From positions 496,001 through 560,000 of the forward strand of contig NZ_JACSQY010000001.1 of the NCBI RefSeq assembly GCF_014836415.1: 64,000 nt of DNA, written 5' to 3'. The position numbers and the translations under genes were made by a program. Position 1 is the first letter of the stretch; every line of letters starts with the position of its first letter. The stretch comes from Sporosarcina gallistercoris (GTDB lineage: Bacteria; Bacillota; Bacilli; Bacillales_A; Planococcaceae). The notes beneath the pieces are model-generated. The model saw nothing but the letters and a program-made list of their open reading frames with translations. It was not told the origin of the DNA and searched no databases. This document shows positions 8,090 to 17,228 of the stretch, piece after piece.

Positions 8090-10294
8090 TCAACCGCCAA
8101 TAATTTCAGGTTCTTCCTCTGTTTCCGGCTTCGTTTGGTCGAGCTGTTCAGGTTCTTCCAATGTGATTACGATTGGATCACTTTCGGAAACGGCTGCCCC
8201 GGTCGACAAGCTTTGTTTCACAACGAAACCTTCACCGTTCAAGCGGATATCAAGACCCGAGAAGTTCTTAAACACTAGAACCTGTTTCTTGGACCATCCT
8301 GTAAAGTCAGGAAGTATCGTTTCACCGGAAGTTTTGAGAAGCACAAGCGATCCTTTTGTAACTTTGGTATCGACGGCAGGAGATTGCTGGGCTACCTTGC
8401 CTGGCTGTCCCACGACTATCGGCTTCAAGCCTGCCTTTGTCAGACTGGCTGTCACTTCTTCAGAAGAATTGCCGGTATAATCTTTCAGTTCCAGCGACTT
8501 CTCCGGCTGTTTGGCATCAGGTGTGATATTCAAATACTTCAAACTGTTCTCCATTATGGATGTAAAGATTTCAGAAGTTGGATCTGACCCATATTGACCT
8601 GCTTGTAACTTCGGTTTCTGAACAAGTACATATGTTAATAGCTGTGGATCATCGATAGGAGCCATTCCGAGAAACGAGTACAAATAATTCCCATCACCTG
8701 CAATGTACCCGCCACCAGTGGTTCTCGGGATTTGTGCAGTCCCTGTTTTCCCCCCGGCATCATATCCATCTAAAGCGAATTTCTTACCTGTTCCATTTTC
8801 AGAAGTAATCACCGATGCCAGAATTTCACGCACTTGCTTTGCTGTTTCCTCTGAAATCGGACTCTTTTTCTCACTAGGCTCATGTTTCTCGACAACTTCC
8901 TCTGTATTCGGATCGATGATTTGATCGATCACATAAGGCGTCATCATCTTCCCGTCATTCGCGATGGCGGTTGCTGCCTGTAACATTTGGATCGGCGTTA
9001 CAGTCGAGCCTTGCCCATACGACGTCGTGAGTCGCTCACTTGGATAGTTCGCTAACAGAATACCCGATGCCTCATTCGGTAAGTCGATTCCAACCTTCTT
9101 TCCGAACCCGAAGTCCTCAAAGTATTCAATGAGTGTCTGATCTCCTAGTTTTTCGAGCAAGTATGCCATCGAAACATTCGAAGAACGCTGGAAACCTTCA
9201 AGGAAAGTGATCATTCCCCAGCCGACTTTGTTTACATCGCGAATGGTTTGGTCATAAATTTCATATTGCCCTGATTTGTAGTAGGCATCCGGATCCCATT
9301 TGTTTTCTTCGATTGCTGCCGCAAGGGTGAACATTTTCATTGTCGAGCCTGGTTCAAATGTTTCCTCAACTGCCTCATTGAGCCAATTTTCGGTTAGCCC
9401 CTCTCGTGTCCCGGGATGGAATGACGGACGCTGACTCATCGATAGGATTTCACCGGTTTTCGGATTCACGACAACTGCCAGCATCTTTTCCGGATGATAT
9501 TTCTCTTCAGCCCGATTGAGTGCGTCTTCTGTAAAGTTTTCAATCGTTTTATCCAGCGTAAGCTGTATCGTCTGACCGTCTTTTGGTGCTTCAATGTTCT
9601 TTTTCGAGTCACGCAATGGAATTCCCCATCGATCTGTTTTGAAATCCGCTTTTCCGTCAGTCCCTGTGAGTTGTTTATTGTATGTTTTTTCGAGTCCCAT
9701 TTTCCCGATAGTTTTCACTGTTTTGTCTTCAGTTTCTTCCGGCATTGCAAAGCCGATTAAATACGAAGCGAAATTCCCATTTGGGTATAGCCGTTTTTTA
9801 TCCTCGAAGAAACGGATACCTGGCAGCTCTTCTTTCTTGATGGCATCGGCAGTCTCATTCGAAATGGAGCGTCCGGCCTTCCCGAATTCAACTTGGTACG
9901 TACCTTTTTTAGCGTTTGTGAACCGTTTCAGGATCTCTTCCTTTTCCATATCAATATACTTACTGAGCACTTCTGCTGTATGGTCAAAATCCGTGACGTG
10001 CTGCGGTTTTTTAGAACCCTTGCTTGCCTCTTCACTAAGTATAGCGACCAGCCGGTAACTGAGTGTATCCGTCGCAATGACTTCTCCCGTACGGTCAACA
10101 ATCTGCCCACGGTTTGCTCGTAATACACTTTCTTTTAAATACTTTTGGTCTGCCATCGCTGCAAGCGCCCGCCCATCGATTTGGCCGGTAATTTGAATTT
10201 GGAGCATTCTTCCGAACAAAAGGAAAAAGAGCCCTCCAAATAATAACAGCATTAGAAAGGCTCCACCTTGAAATCGAAATTTCTTTTTCTTCAT
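8090..10294 (-). CDS. pbpB: Penicillin-binding protein 2B, septal transpeptidase
   Basis: A 734-residue class B PBP: N-terminal basic segment and membrane helix (about 10-32), dimerisation domain (about 60-215), transpeptidase domain with catalytic S317 in STMK, S371-S372-N373 and K516-T517-G518, and two C-terminal PASTA domains (about 600-660 and 662-722) followed by an acidic tail. This layout is that of PBP2B, the essential divisome transpeptidase. It overlaps the end of ftsL by 4 bases (ATGA type), implying coupled translation. A slightly longer paralogue of the spoVD product encoded next. Confidence 0.92.
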   Translation of the reverse strand: MKKKKFRFQGGAFLMLLLFGGLFFLLFGRMLQIQITGQIDGRALAAMADQKYLKESVLRANRGQIVDRTGEVIATDTLSYRLVAILSEEASKGSKKPQHVTDFDHTAEVLSKYIDMEKEEILKRFTNAKKGTYQVEFGKAGRSISNETADAIKKEELPGIRFFEDKKRLYPNGNFASYLIGFAMPEETEDKTVKTIGKMGLEKTYNKQLTGTDGKADFKTDRWGIPLRDSKKNIEAPKDGQTIQLTLDKTIENFTEDALNRAEEKYHPEKMLAVVVNPKTGEILSMSQRPSFHPGTREGLTENWLNEAVEETFEPGSTMKMFTLAAAIEENKWDPDAYYKSGQYEIYDQTIRDVNKVGWGMITFLEGFQRSSNVSMAYLLEKLGDQTLIEYFEDFGFGKKVGIDLPNEASGILLANYPSERLTTSYGQGSTVTPIQMLQAATAIANDGKMMTPYVIDQIIDPNTEEVVEKHEPSEKKSPISEETAKQVREILASVITSENGTGKKFALDGYDAGGKTGTAQIPRTTGGGYIAGDGNYLYSFLGMAPIDDPQLLTYVLVQKPKLQAGQYGSDPTSEIFTSIMENSLKYLNITPDAKQPEKSLELKDYTGNSSEEVTASLTKAGLKPIVVGQPGKVAQQSPAVDTKVTKGSLVLLKTSGETILPDFTGWSKKQVLVFKNFSGLDIRLNGEGFVVKQSLSTGAAVSESDPIVITLEEPEQLDQTKPETEEEPEIIGG

Positions 10295-10659
10295 CGTCCA
10301 GGCACGACCTTTACGTTACTTTCATTCAGATTCAAGCCAAGTTCTTTCGCTTTCTCCCAAATACGTTCATAAGTCGATTTCTCGCTTACTTGGTTGGACA
10401 ATTCGATATTCTGTTTTGATGTTTCCTCGATTTTGTTTGAAAGAACGTGCATCTCTTTGTTTGTGTCATTGATTTGCGCCTGTGTATGAAGCACCATCGT
10501 AGAAAACATCACAACAGCCGCAACGAATACAACAGCAAGAAATTTTTCACCCGGTGAGAAGATCTTCCGGGTTTTCGGAGCAGGTATCGATGCAGGATTT
10601 GCTTGAGTTTCCTGTTCCGGTATGTAATTCGGTTGGATTTTACGTTGCTCTAGAGCCAT
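10291..10659 (-). CDS. ftsL: Cell division protein FtsL
   Basis: A 122-residue bitopic protein with a polar cytoplasmic N-terminus (1-35), one membrane helix (about 36-56, KFLAVVFVAAVVMFSTMVLH) and an extracytoplasmic coiled coil (about 58-105). FtsL forms a complex with DivIC and DivIB and activates septal wall synthesis. Sequence is poorly conserved in the family; identification rests on size, topology and its place between rsmH and pbpB. Spacing to rsmH is 17 bases. Confidence 0.9.
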   Translation of the reverse strand: MALEQRKIQPNYIPEQETQANPASIPAPKTRKIFSPGEKFLAVVFVAAVVMFSTMVLHTQAQINDTNKEMHVLSNKIEETSKQNIELSNQVSEKSTYERIWEKAKELGLNLNESNVKVVPGR

Positions 10660-10676
10660 TCATCCTCATCCCCTTT

Positions 10677-11609
10677 TCATTTTCTTTCAGCTATTCGAAG
10701 CTTTGCAGATCTTGCACGTTTGTTGGCTTCTATTTCTTCTTCACTTGGCAAAATCGGTTTACGTGTAATCAGTTTCAATTTGACGTCAAGACCTTCTGGT
10801 ATGACAGGCAAATTGGGAGGAAGTTCAGGTAAAGAGGAAGCTTCCTTGAAAATCGTTTTGCATAACCGATCTTCCAACGAGTGAAAAGTGATGACACTGA
10901 TGCGCCCCTTCGGATTCAAAAGGTCAATCGCATCGGTCAGCGACGTTTCTGCTGCACCTAATTCATCATTGACCGCAATTCGGATCGCTTGGAATACTCG
11001 TTTCGCCGGGTGCCCGCCTGTCCTTCTTGCTGCTGCAGGAATTCCCGACTTAATAAGTTCTGCGAGTTCCGCCGTTGTTTGAATCGGCTTTTCAGCTCGC
11101 GCATCCTCGATCTTCCGAGCAATGCTTTTCGAGAATTTCTCTTCTCCGTAACGGAAGAAGATCCGGAGCAAATCTTGATAACTCCATTCGTTCACTACTT
11201 CAAAAGCAGTTAGCGGAGCTGTGGTATCCATTCTCATGTCCAACGGCGCATCATGGTTATAACTGAACCCGCGTTCCGGTGTATCCAGCTGAGGGGAGGA
11301 AACACCGAGATCGTATAAAATCCCATCTACAGTTTCTATATCAATTTTATGAAGTTCCTCTTTCAGCTGACTGAAATTAGCGTGGATGAATGTCACTCTA
11401 TCCAAAAACTCCGATAACGTTTCTTTCGCCGCCTCAATTGCTGTCATATCTTGGTCAAAACAAATAAGTCTTCCTTTACCTGTAAGTTGCTTAGCAATCT
11501 CCTTACTATGTCCTGCGCCGCCAAGTGTGCAGTCGACATAGACGCCATCAGGTCGTATGGAAAGGCCTTCTACAGCCTCGTGAAGTAATACAGTTGTATG
11601 ATCGAACAC
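10677..11609 (-). CDS. rsmH: 16S rRNA (cytosine1402-N4)-methyltransferase RsmH (MraW)
   Basis: A 310-residue SAM-dependent methyltransferase. The SAM loop [11 protein letters not shown] is at about residues 25-35; [28 protein letters not shown] and [12 protein letters not shown] are the usual RsmH motifs. It methylates N4 of C1402 in 16S rRNA at the decoding centre. It is the second gene of the mraZ transcript, 49 bases after mraZ, as in nearly all Firmicutes. Confidence 0.96.
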   Translation of the reverse strand: MFDHTTVLLHEAVEGLSIRPDGVYVDCTLGGAGHSKEIAKQLTGKGRLICFDQDMTAIEAAKETLSEFLDRVTFIHANFSQLKEELHKIDIETVDGILYDLGVSSPQLDTPERGFSYNHDAPLDMRMDTTAPLTAFEVVNEWSYQDLLRIFFRYGEEKFSKSIARKIEDARAEKPIQTTAELAELIKSGIPAAARRTGGHPAKRVFQAIRIAVNDELGAAETSLTDAIDLLNPKGRISVITFHSLEDRLCKTIFKEASSLPELPPNLPVIPEGLDVKLKLITRKPILPSEEEIEANKRARSAKLRIAERK

Positions 11610-11658
11610 CGGTACCGCCTGCTTTCTAAAATTAACGTTTCAAATTCAAACTTACCCA

Positions 11659-12090
11659 TCAAAAGTCAAAGTCCATAATATTCTCTGCGATATCGTTAAA
11701 GGATTCCTCGGACTCCTCGTAATACGTCTGCCAATTTTCCTCAGACCATATTTCAAACCTTCCGGACACACCGATAACCATACAATCTTTCGAGATCTTC
11801 GCATAGCCAAGCAGTGAAGATGGAATATTGACACGACCTTGCTTGTCCAGTTCAACTTCAGTTGCACCAGAGAAGAAGAATCGTGTAAATGCTCGGGCGT
11901 CTTTCTTGGTCACGGGCAGCGCTTTCAATTTCTCTTCAAGTTTTTTCCATTCGTGCATCGGATATCCGAAGAGGCAATTGTCAAGACCACGAGTCAACAC
12001 AAATCCATCCGCTAGATCTTCCCTGAATTTCGACGGGATTATCAAACGGCCTTTTGTATCGATAGTATGCTGATATTCGCCCATGAACAT
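11659..12090 (-). CDS. mraZ: Transcriptional regulator MraZ
   Basis: A 143-residue protein with two AbrB/SpoVT-like DNA-binding repeats ([20 protein letters not shown] near 3-22 and [18 protein letters not shown] in the middle). The frame is open much further upstream, but the family always starts MFMGEYQH, so the ATG at 12090 is used; GGGTGAAGGG precedes it. MraZ is a ring-forming regulator of its own dcw operon. Phased TGG-containing repeats 31-65 bases upstream (12121-12155) fit autoregulation. Confidence 0.95.
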   Translation of the reverse strand: MFMGEYQHTIDTKGRLIIPSKFREDLADGFVLTRGLDNCLFGYPMHEWKKLEEKLKALPVTKKDARAFTRFFFSGATEVELDKQGRVNIPSSLLGYAKISKDCMVIGVSGRFEIWSEENWQTYYEESEESFNDIAENIMDFDF

Positions 12091-12120
12091 ACCCTTCACC
12101 CCACTATATAAATTTAATGT

Positions 12121-12155
12121 ACCACATCCCCCCACTTTCCTCCACCAATTTCCCA
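12121..12155 (-). promoter_or_regulatory. Putative MraZ-binding operator, phased TGG repeats
   Basis: Upstream of mraZ on the minus strand the sequence has TGGGA, TGGAG, TGGGG and TGG starting 11, 10 and 10 bases apart. MraZ boxes known in other bacteria are TGGGN direct repeats separated by 5 bases, that is a 10-base period. The match in motif, period and position is direct sequence evidence; binding itself is inferred. Confidence 0.6.
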
Positions 12156-12212
12156 AATTGCAATGAAAATGTATCAATAGTACTTCATTTAGTGAGATTG
12201 TTACACGTATTA

Positions 12213-12260
12213 CAAAGAAAAGCACCTCTATACGCACAGAAAGTGTACGTTAGAGATGCT
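12213..12260 (-). terminator. Rho-independent terminator after bshC
   Basis: On the minus strand AGCATCTCTA pairs with TAGAGGTGCT and is followed by TTTTCTTT. It lies just downstream of the bshC stop and upstream of the mraZ control region, separating the two transcripts. Confidence 0.7.
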
Positions 12261-12271
12261 CTACAAATCAC

Positions 12272-13879
12272 TTATAAGTATATGACAACGTGTTGTCCAT
12301 CCATCGGTAACGATGCATCCAGCAAATCATCGATTAACGTAGGTCCGTATACATTTAAAAACGGGTAAGGTGTATACGTACGTTCTTGAAGGTTTCTTTC
12401 TGGATATAAATCCCCTTCTATCAGACTGTAATTCCGGATTGCAGCCGCATATTTCCGTAACAAGGCATCTTCTGCTTTATCCTTAAGATAGTTAAGTTGA
12501 CGCAAATGATACGCACGGTTTTTTTCAGCAAGATGTGCCAAGTCCTTATCAGATAGATGCTGTTCCATTTTGTCGTACTGCGATTGGATAACTTCTTCCG
12601 TTTCTTTAAGTAACTGTTCGAGTTCAACATCACGTTGCTCATCTAGAAATTGCGTTCTTCTGCTGATGACCTCTCCAGCCATCACTTCATCCACCGTCAG
12701 TTCCGACTTTTCCAAAGCATGTTGTGTTCCTGAAGTGACTAATGTTATGGAAATTCTAGGTACGAGTATCGGCATTTTCATTTCAAGATGGTTAAAAGCG
12801 TCTTTTAACAACGACCAGTATGAAATTTCACCGGGTCCTCCAACAAATGCAAGAACCGGAAATACCATATCCTGCATTAACGGTCGAGTCGCTACGTTAT
12901 TACTCAGCAACCATGGCGTCTGATCAGCGATTGCAAGCAATTCTGCAGTTGTAAACTGAAGGGCTGCAGCATCATTGACAAACAGATCGCCTTTCCTGCT
13001 CAATAAGACACGACCTGTTTCGTGAACGTAAAATAAGTGTGCTGCATCTTCTGCCGCTTGAATAGGGGTTCCGAAGCCTTGTTCTTTAAACAACCGTTCT
13101 TTACTCACAACTTTTCCAGCAATCGCTTCAGATTCTGTAATAAGTTTTTTAAAATACATGGATTCAAGTTTACGTAACGACTTGTCTGCAGAATCCATGA
13201 ACAAAAGGCCATGATTCCGGAATAGGTCATTCATCAATCGAACAAAGAATCCAGTAAACGTATGTTCTTGTCCAGCCGAATAAAGCACATCTTCCAATAA
13301 TTTCTTAGTATATGCAGTTTCTTCGTAATCACGGAACACGAGACGGATGTAGTCAGCCATTTGCTCACTATCATAGTCGGTATGAGAAGCCATTTTCTTC
13401 AAGACGAACCGCTCTGGATATTGCCGTTTCACCGGCCGGCCGTCTTGTTCGGTAAAGATGTGATTGATTTCTTCAAGATCATGGTCTTCCCCAGCTACCC
13501 AAAAAACAGGTATGACCGGAACACCCATCTCTTTCCGTCGCTGCTTCGCGAGCAAAATTACTGTAATCGCTTTGTGGACGGAATAGAGCGGGCCGGTTAA
13601 AAGTCCCGCTTGCTGCCCGCCGATAATTACCACTCCATCTTCAGAAAGCTCGTCCAAATGAGCAGAAGCCACATCTGAAATTCCGAACGGCTCCATATAT
13701 GTACGTATTGTACGTGCCAGCTCCTGCCGTTGAAACGTGCGGCTATTCAATTCAGCGAGTCGCTGTGTATAACTGTCAGCGCTTTGTGTGTAATCATAGA
13801 ACGTTTCGTTGAACAGTACATCATGTTCAAACGCTTCCATCACAGCGCTCTTATGTACGTTTCGTGATGCAATTTCCAT
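12272..13879 (-). CDS. bshC: Bacillithiol biosynthesis cysteine-adding enzyme BshC
   Basis: A 535-residue protein with an N-terminal nucleotidyl-binding-like core (HxxH-type segment, VVIIGGQQAGLLTGPLYSVHKAITVI, PVFWVAGEDHDLEEINH near residues 85-150) and a long C-terminal coiled coil (about 390-470). This is the YllA/BshC family, which adds cysteine to GlcN-malate in the last step of bacillithiol synthesis. It lies between panE/DUF3397 and mraZ as yllA does in B. subtilis. It has its own likely promoter upstream (13916-13944) and a terminator downstream. Confidence 0.93.
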   Translation of the reverse strand: MEIASRNVHKSAVMEAFEHDVLFNETFYDYTQSADSYTQRLAELNSRTFQRQELARTIRTYMEPFGISDVASAHLDELSEDGVVIIGGQQAGLLTGPLYSVHKAITVILLAKQRRKEMGVPVIPVFWVAGEDHDLEEINHIFTEQDGRPVKRQYPERFVLKKMASHTDYDSEQMADYIRLVFRDYEETAYTKKLLEDVLYSAGQEHTFTGFFVRLMNDLFRNHGLLFMDSADKSLRKLESMYFKKLITESEAIAGKVVSKERLFKEQGFGTPIQAAEDAAHLFYVHETGRVLLSRKGDLFVNDAAALQFTTAELLAIADQTPWLLSNNVATRPLMQDMVFPVLAFVGGPGEISYWSLLKDAFNHLEMKMPILVPRISITLVTSGTQHALEKSELTVDEVMAGEVISRRTQFLDEQRDVELEQLLKETEEVIQSQYDKMEQHLSDKDLAHLAEKNRAYHLRQLNYLKDKAEDALLRKYAAAIRNYSLIEGDLYPERNLQERTYTPYPFLNVYGPTLIDDLLDASLPMDGQHVVIYL

Positions 13880-13915
13880 CGTTCAAGCCCCTTTTTACCA
13901 TCTGTTTATGGTTAG

Positions 13916-13944
13916 AGTATATCACTCTGCAGTCATTGTTAAAA
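13916..13944 (-). promoter_or_regulatory. Candidate SigA promoter of bshC
   Basis: Minus-strand TATACT (13916-13921) with a weak -35 TTTTAA 17 bases upstream, placed about 37 bases before the bshC start. The -10 is good, the -35 poor. Confidence 0.4.
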
Positions 13945-13964
13945 AACATACGCTTATTGTCCGG

Positions 13965-14357
13965 CTATCCCTTTAAAAACTCAACCACATTTTTGACCAC
14001 GCCTAGCAACAGTAAAACAAGGTAGAACAACGACAGTATCAGAAAGAGCATTCTCCAAAAATTGCGCAGCATATATTGAATCCGGAAATCTTTACTGCGA
14101 ATTCTTTCGGCTACAGCAAAACCAATCCCAGTTACGAGAACACCAGCTAACAGAAAAAAGTCCGCATGTATATTAGCGACCACTCTAAGTAAGACGCACA
14201 CAGACAGAAACAACAAAGGGACTGTTATGTCCGCTGCAATCCGAAACGACCTCACAGAAGATTTCCTGCTCACTTTTAATGAGAAAAACAAAAAAAGTGT
14301 CATCAAGTACGGCAAGATGATGATGAGAGACACTAAGAACTGAACAATCTCTTTCAT
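13965..14357 (-). CDS. DUF3397 membrane protein
   Basis: A 130-residue protein with about four membrane helices (roughly 5-27, 38-60, 66-84, 104-125) and a basic loop at RIRSKDFRIQ. The topology and its place between panE and bshC match the DUF3397 family of Bacillales. Its ATG overlaps the panE stop by 4 bases, so it is co-translated with panE. No function is known and no catalytic motif is visible. Confidence 0.75.
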   Translation of the reverse strand: MKEIVQFLVSLIIILPYLMTLFLFFSLKVSRKSSVRSFRIAADITVPLLFLSVCVLLRVVANIHADFFLLAGVLVTGIGFAVAERIRSKDFRIQYMLRNFWRMLFLILSLFYLVLLLLGVVKNVVEFLKG

Positions 14358-15244
14358 GAACCGTCTTTCCCTTCATCAATCGCTTTCAGTAGCAATTCCA
14401 ATGCTCTAAGAGTAGGCATTTTCTCTTCATGTCCTTCGAGGACTGCGCTGACAATCGTGTCGATTTCCATCGGCACACCATTATTCCGATCAGTTAGCAT
14501 GGAAGAACTATTATTCGAGGTCTTTCTGCACACTGCTTCCACTTCTGAAAAAGGCAGTGTTTTTACCGCTTCTGGATAACCAGCTGCCAATTCATTGTAG
14601 ATTTTCCGCATAAGATGATGTGCCCATTGAAGAGTGAGCAGCTCGCCATTCTTCAACTCCAAAATCGCTGTCAACGGATTAATACAGCAGTTGATCAGTG
14701 CCTTTTTCAGCAGCATTTGAAGCCCATCATGTGCTTGTGCCATCGGAAAAAACGGTGAATCCGCTATGAAGAGGTGAGAGGGACATATTTGGTCCCCTTT
14801 GAGTGCCGCAATACTCATGATACCGACTCCATTGTGGACAACAGTTCGATCGTCAATCTTCCGAGCACCATGGGTCAGGGACGCAATTGAAACGGAAGAT
14901 ATAGAAGTTGCTCTTCCTAAGTCATAGTGGCGAAGTCCATTTTGAACGAACATCAGATGAACAGGTCGGACAGAGTTTTCAAGTCGGTTCACTACATCAC
15001 TCAGATCCCTCGATTTTACAGCAAGGATCCATAAAGCATGCTGTGGTGCAAGTTCCAGATTCGAAAATGCATGAACTTGAAAAGTGCCGTCACTGCCATC
15101 CTGTACTCTCGTCACGCCATGATTTCGTAGTTCAATAGCTTGTTCTTCCCTTCTTGTAAAGAACGACACGGATATCCCCGCTTCCGCCAAGTATGTACCG
15201 ATTAATAGCCCCATCGCTCCTGCTCCCGCAATGACAACTTCCAT
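14354..15244 (-). CDS. panE: 2-dehydropantoate 2-reductase family protein (YlbQ/PanE-like)
   Basis: A 296-residue NADP-binding reductase. The N-terminus MEVVIAGAGAMGLLIGTYLA holds the GxGxxG dinucleotide motif; the C-terminal half begins near LINCCINPLTAILELKNGEL, typical of ApbA/PanE, with the family lysine/asparagine region. The enzyme reduces ketopantoate to pantoate for coenzyme A. The ATG at 15244 is preceded by AAGGAGG at 7 bases; an in-frame start at 15262 lies within that ribosome site. Synteny matches ylbQ. Substrate is inferred from family and position, as other 2-oxoacid reductases look similar. Confidence 0.82.
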   Translation of the reverse strand: MEVVIAGAGAMGLLIGTYLAEAGISVSFFTRREEQAIELRNHGVTRVQDGSDGTFQVHAFSNLELAPQHALWILAVKSRDLSDVVNRLENSVRPVHLMFVQNGLRHYDLGRATSISSVSIASLTHGARKIDDRTVVHNGVGIMSIAALKGDQICPSHLFIADSPFFPMAQAHDGLQMLLKKALINCCINPLTAILELKNGELLTLQWAHHLMRKIYNELAAGYPEAVKTLPFSEVEAVCRKTSNNSSSMLTDRNNGVPMEIDTIVSAVLEGHEEKMPTLRALELLLKAIDEGKDGS

Positions 15245-15261
15245 TCTCCTCCCTCCTTTCA

Positions 15262-15288
15262 CGAGAAAAGTCCGCCCAATAGGCGGAC
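15262..15288 (-). terminator. Terminator of the carboxylase operon
   Basis: Minus strand: GTCCGCC, 3-4 base loop, GGCGGAC, then TTTTCTC. It lies 15 bases past the stop of the carboxylase gene and directly before panE. Confidence 0.75.
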
Positions 15289-15302
15289 GGCTCTCTTTTC
15301 AC

Positions 15303-16856
15303 TTAAACCGGGTAAACCGGGTGCTTCCGAGGAGGCTGCGGGATACTCTTCGTACTGTACAGCTCGAAACGTGCAGCCAGAACGGTTCGCAAATCAGAAG
15401 GTTTCACGATTTCATCGATAATCATTTCTGACGCTAATCGATAGATATCGATCTCTTCTTTGTATTCCTGCTGCTTTTCCTGTACATACTCTCGGCGTTC
15501 TTTCGGATCTTCAATCGCTTCAATTTTGTTTGAATACACTGCATTCACGGCCGCTTCCGGCCCCATCACTGCAATTTGTGCAGTTGGTAATGCAATACAA
15601 ACATCCGGCTCAAAGGCTGGACCTGCCATTGCATACAATCCAGCACCATATGCCTTCCGTACGACAACCGAAATTTTCGGGACTGTTGCAGAACTCATCG
15701 CCATGATCAGTTTCGCTCCGTGACGGATAATCCCCTCTTTTTCCACTTTCGTTCCGATCATGAATCCCGGGACGTCCGCTAGAAATAGCAACGGAATGGA
15801 AAAAGCATCACACAGGTTGATGAATTTGGCCCCTTTATCTGCCGAATCTACGAACAGCACCCCGCCTTTTGCTTTCGGCTGGTTGGCAATAATCCCTACG
15901 GACTTGCCATCGATACGCGCGAGTCCCGTAATCAGTTCAGGTGCGAATTTCTTTTTCACTTCAAAGAAACTGCCTTCGTCAATCAATACATCCAACGCTT
16001 CATACATATTGAACGGCGCATTCTGATTTTCAGGAATGATTTCTTCTAATGTACGGCCTGCTTTTGCCGCCACAGCTTCCGCTACAGGGGCGGGTTCAGT
16101 AAAATTAGCCGGGAAGAACGCAAGATACCGTTTTGCTTCAGCAATCGCTTCCTCTTCATCCTCTGCCAATACATCCCCGCATCCACTGACCGAACAATGC
16201 ATTTCGGCACCGCCCATTTCCTCTAACGACACTTTCTGACCAATGACCTTCTCAGCCATTCTCGGAGAACCTAAATACATCGACGCATTCCCTTTGACCA
16301 TGATGACAAGATCACAAAAAGCGGGTATGTACGCACCTCCAGCAGCTGACGGTCCGAACAGAATGCAAAGTTGCGGGATGAACCCAGACAATCTCACTTG
16401 ATTGTGGAAAATCCTCCCTGCCCCTCTTCGATTCGGGAACATATCCAACTGATCCGTAATGCGGGCACCTGCAGAATCGACCAAATATAACATAGGTACG
16501 CGATGCATTTCAGCCGTTTCTTGGATTCTGATGATTTTCTCTACTGTCCGGGATCCCCATGAACCCGCTTTGATCGTTGAATCATTCGCCATAACGCAAA
16601 CTGTTTGGCCACCGACTTTCCCCATTGCGGTGATGACACCATCAGCCGGTAAATCTCCTGCTTCACAATTCGCGAAACGTCCATCTTCTGTATATTCTCC
16701 GTTATCAAACAGTAATTCGAGACGCTTGCGCACAAAAAGTTTTCCTTGTTGAGCAGCTTTTTCGTGATATTTAGAGTGTCCGCCTGCAAAGATTTTCTCG
16801 AGCTGCTGTTCAAGCTTATGATTATACCCCTTCTGTTCTTCCGTGTGGTTTGTCAT
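15303..16856 (-). CDS. Acyl-CoA carboxylase beta (carboxyltransferase) subunit
   Basis: A 517-residue carboxyltransferase with both crotonase-like halves: GPSAAGGAYIPAFCDLVIMV near residue 170 and VVVRKAYGAGLYAMAGPAFE near residue 415, which form the acyl-CoA and carboxybiotin sites. This is the family of propionyl-, methylcrotonyl- and geranyl-CoA carboxylase beta subunits; the B. subtilis counterpart is yngE, in a leucine breakdown cluster. A GGGGGAG site precedes the ATG. It follows a 71-residue biotin carrier by 25 bases; no biotin carboxylase gene lies nearby, so that subunit must come from elsewhere. The acyl substrate cannot be told from sequence. Confidence 0.88.
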   Translation of the reverse strand: MTNHTEEQKGYNHKLEQQLEKIFAGGHSKYHEKAAQQGKLFVRKRLELLFDNGEYTEDGRFANCEAGDLPADGVITAMGKVGGQTVCVMANDSTIKAGSWGSRTVEKIIRIQETAEMHRVPMLYLVDSAGARITDQLDMFPNRRGAGRIFHNQVRLSGFIPQLCILFGPSAAGGAYIPAFCDLVIMVKGNASMYLGSPRMAEKVIGQKVSLEEMGGAEMHCSVSGCGDVLAEDEEEAIAEAKRYLAFFPANFTEPAPVAEAVAAKAGRTLEEIIPENQNAPFNMYEALDVLIDEGSFFEVKKKFAPELITGLARIDGKSVGIIANQPKAKGGVLFVDSADKGAKFINLCDAFSIPLLFLADVPGFMIGTKVEKEGIIRHGAKLIMAMSSATVPKISVVVRKAYGAGLYAMAGPAFEPDVCIALPTAQIAVMGPEAAVNAVYSNKIEAIEDPKERREYVQEKQQEYKEEIDIYRLASEMIIDEIVKPSDLRTVLAARFELYSTKSIPQPPRKHPVYPV

Positions 16857-16881
16857 GTGAACTCCCCCTTAGCTAATTCGC

Positions 16882-17097
16882 TTATCCTTCAAACGTAAGA
16901 ACGAGGTCCCCTTCGTCAACAAAATCCTCTTCTTTCACAGCGATCGATGCCACTTTCCCATCCATTTCAGCCTCAACAGGAATTTCCATCTTCATCGATT
17001 CAAGGATTACAACGACATCCCCTTTTTTCACTTCTTGCCCCACTTCAACTTCAATCGTGAAAACTGTCCCTGTCATTGTAGAAAGTACTTGAGCCAT
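16882..17097 (-). CDS. Biotin/lipoyl attachment carrier protein
   Basis: A 71-residue stand-alone carrier domain with the biotinylation motif ESMKM (lysine 36) and the usual flanking glycines. Start ATG 17097 has GAGGAGG upstream; a longer frame to 17145 lacks support. It resembles the small YngHB-type biotin/lipoyl attachment proteins that travel with YngE-type carboxylases, and it is directly followed by such a gene. It probably carries carboxybiotin to the carboxyltransferase. A perfect cre site lies 77-91 bases upstream of its start. Confidence 0.88.
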   Translation of the reverse strand: MAQVLSTMTGTVFTIEVEVGQEVKKGDVVVILESMKMEIPVEAEMDGKVASIAVKEEDFVDEGDLVLTFEG

Positions 17098-17173
17098 ATT
17101 GTTTTCCTCCTCAACTTTTGGATGTTGCAGATAGATGATATTCATATATCTATTTACTAGTTTATCTGAACAT

Positions 17174-17188
17174 TGAAACCGTTTTCAA
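17174..17188 (-). promoter_or_regulatory. CcpA cre site ahead of the carboxylase operon
   Basis: Minus strand TTGAAAACGGTTTCA fits the cre consensus WTGNAANCGNWNNCA at every position. It lies between the crotonase stop and the carrier gene, where the operon promoter is expected, so glucose repression of this acyl-CoA pathway is likely. Confidence 0.7.
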
Positions 17189-17228
17189 CTATTCGTTCAT
17201 CTTTTGAATATTCAATTAACGAAGTGAT

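Noticed and set aside
8055..10123. Several open frames of 67-154 codons on the plus strand
   Set aside because: They lie fully antisense to pbpB, whose transpeptidase and PASTA motifs are intact; no ribosome sites or family features.
12091..12237. N-terminal extension of mraZ by 49 codons
   Set aside because: Covers the operator region and is not part of the MraZ family, which starts MFMGEYQH.
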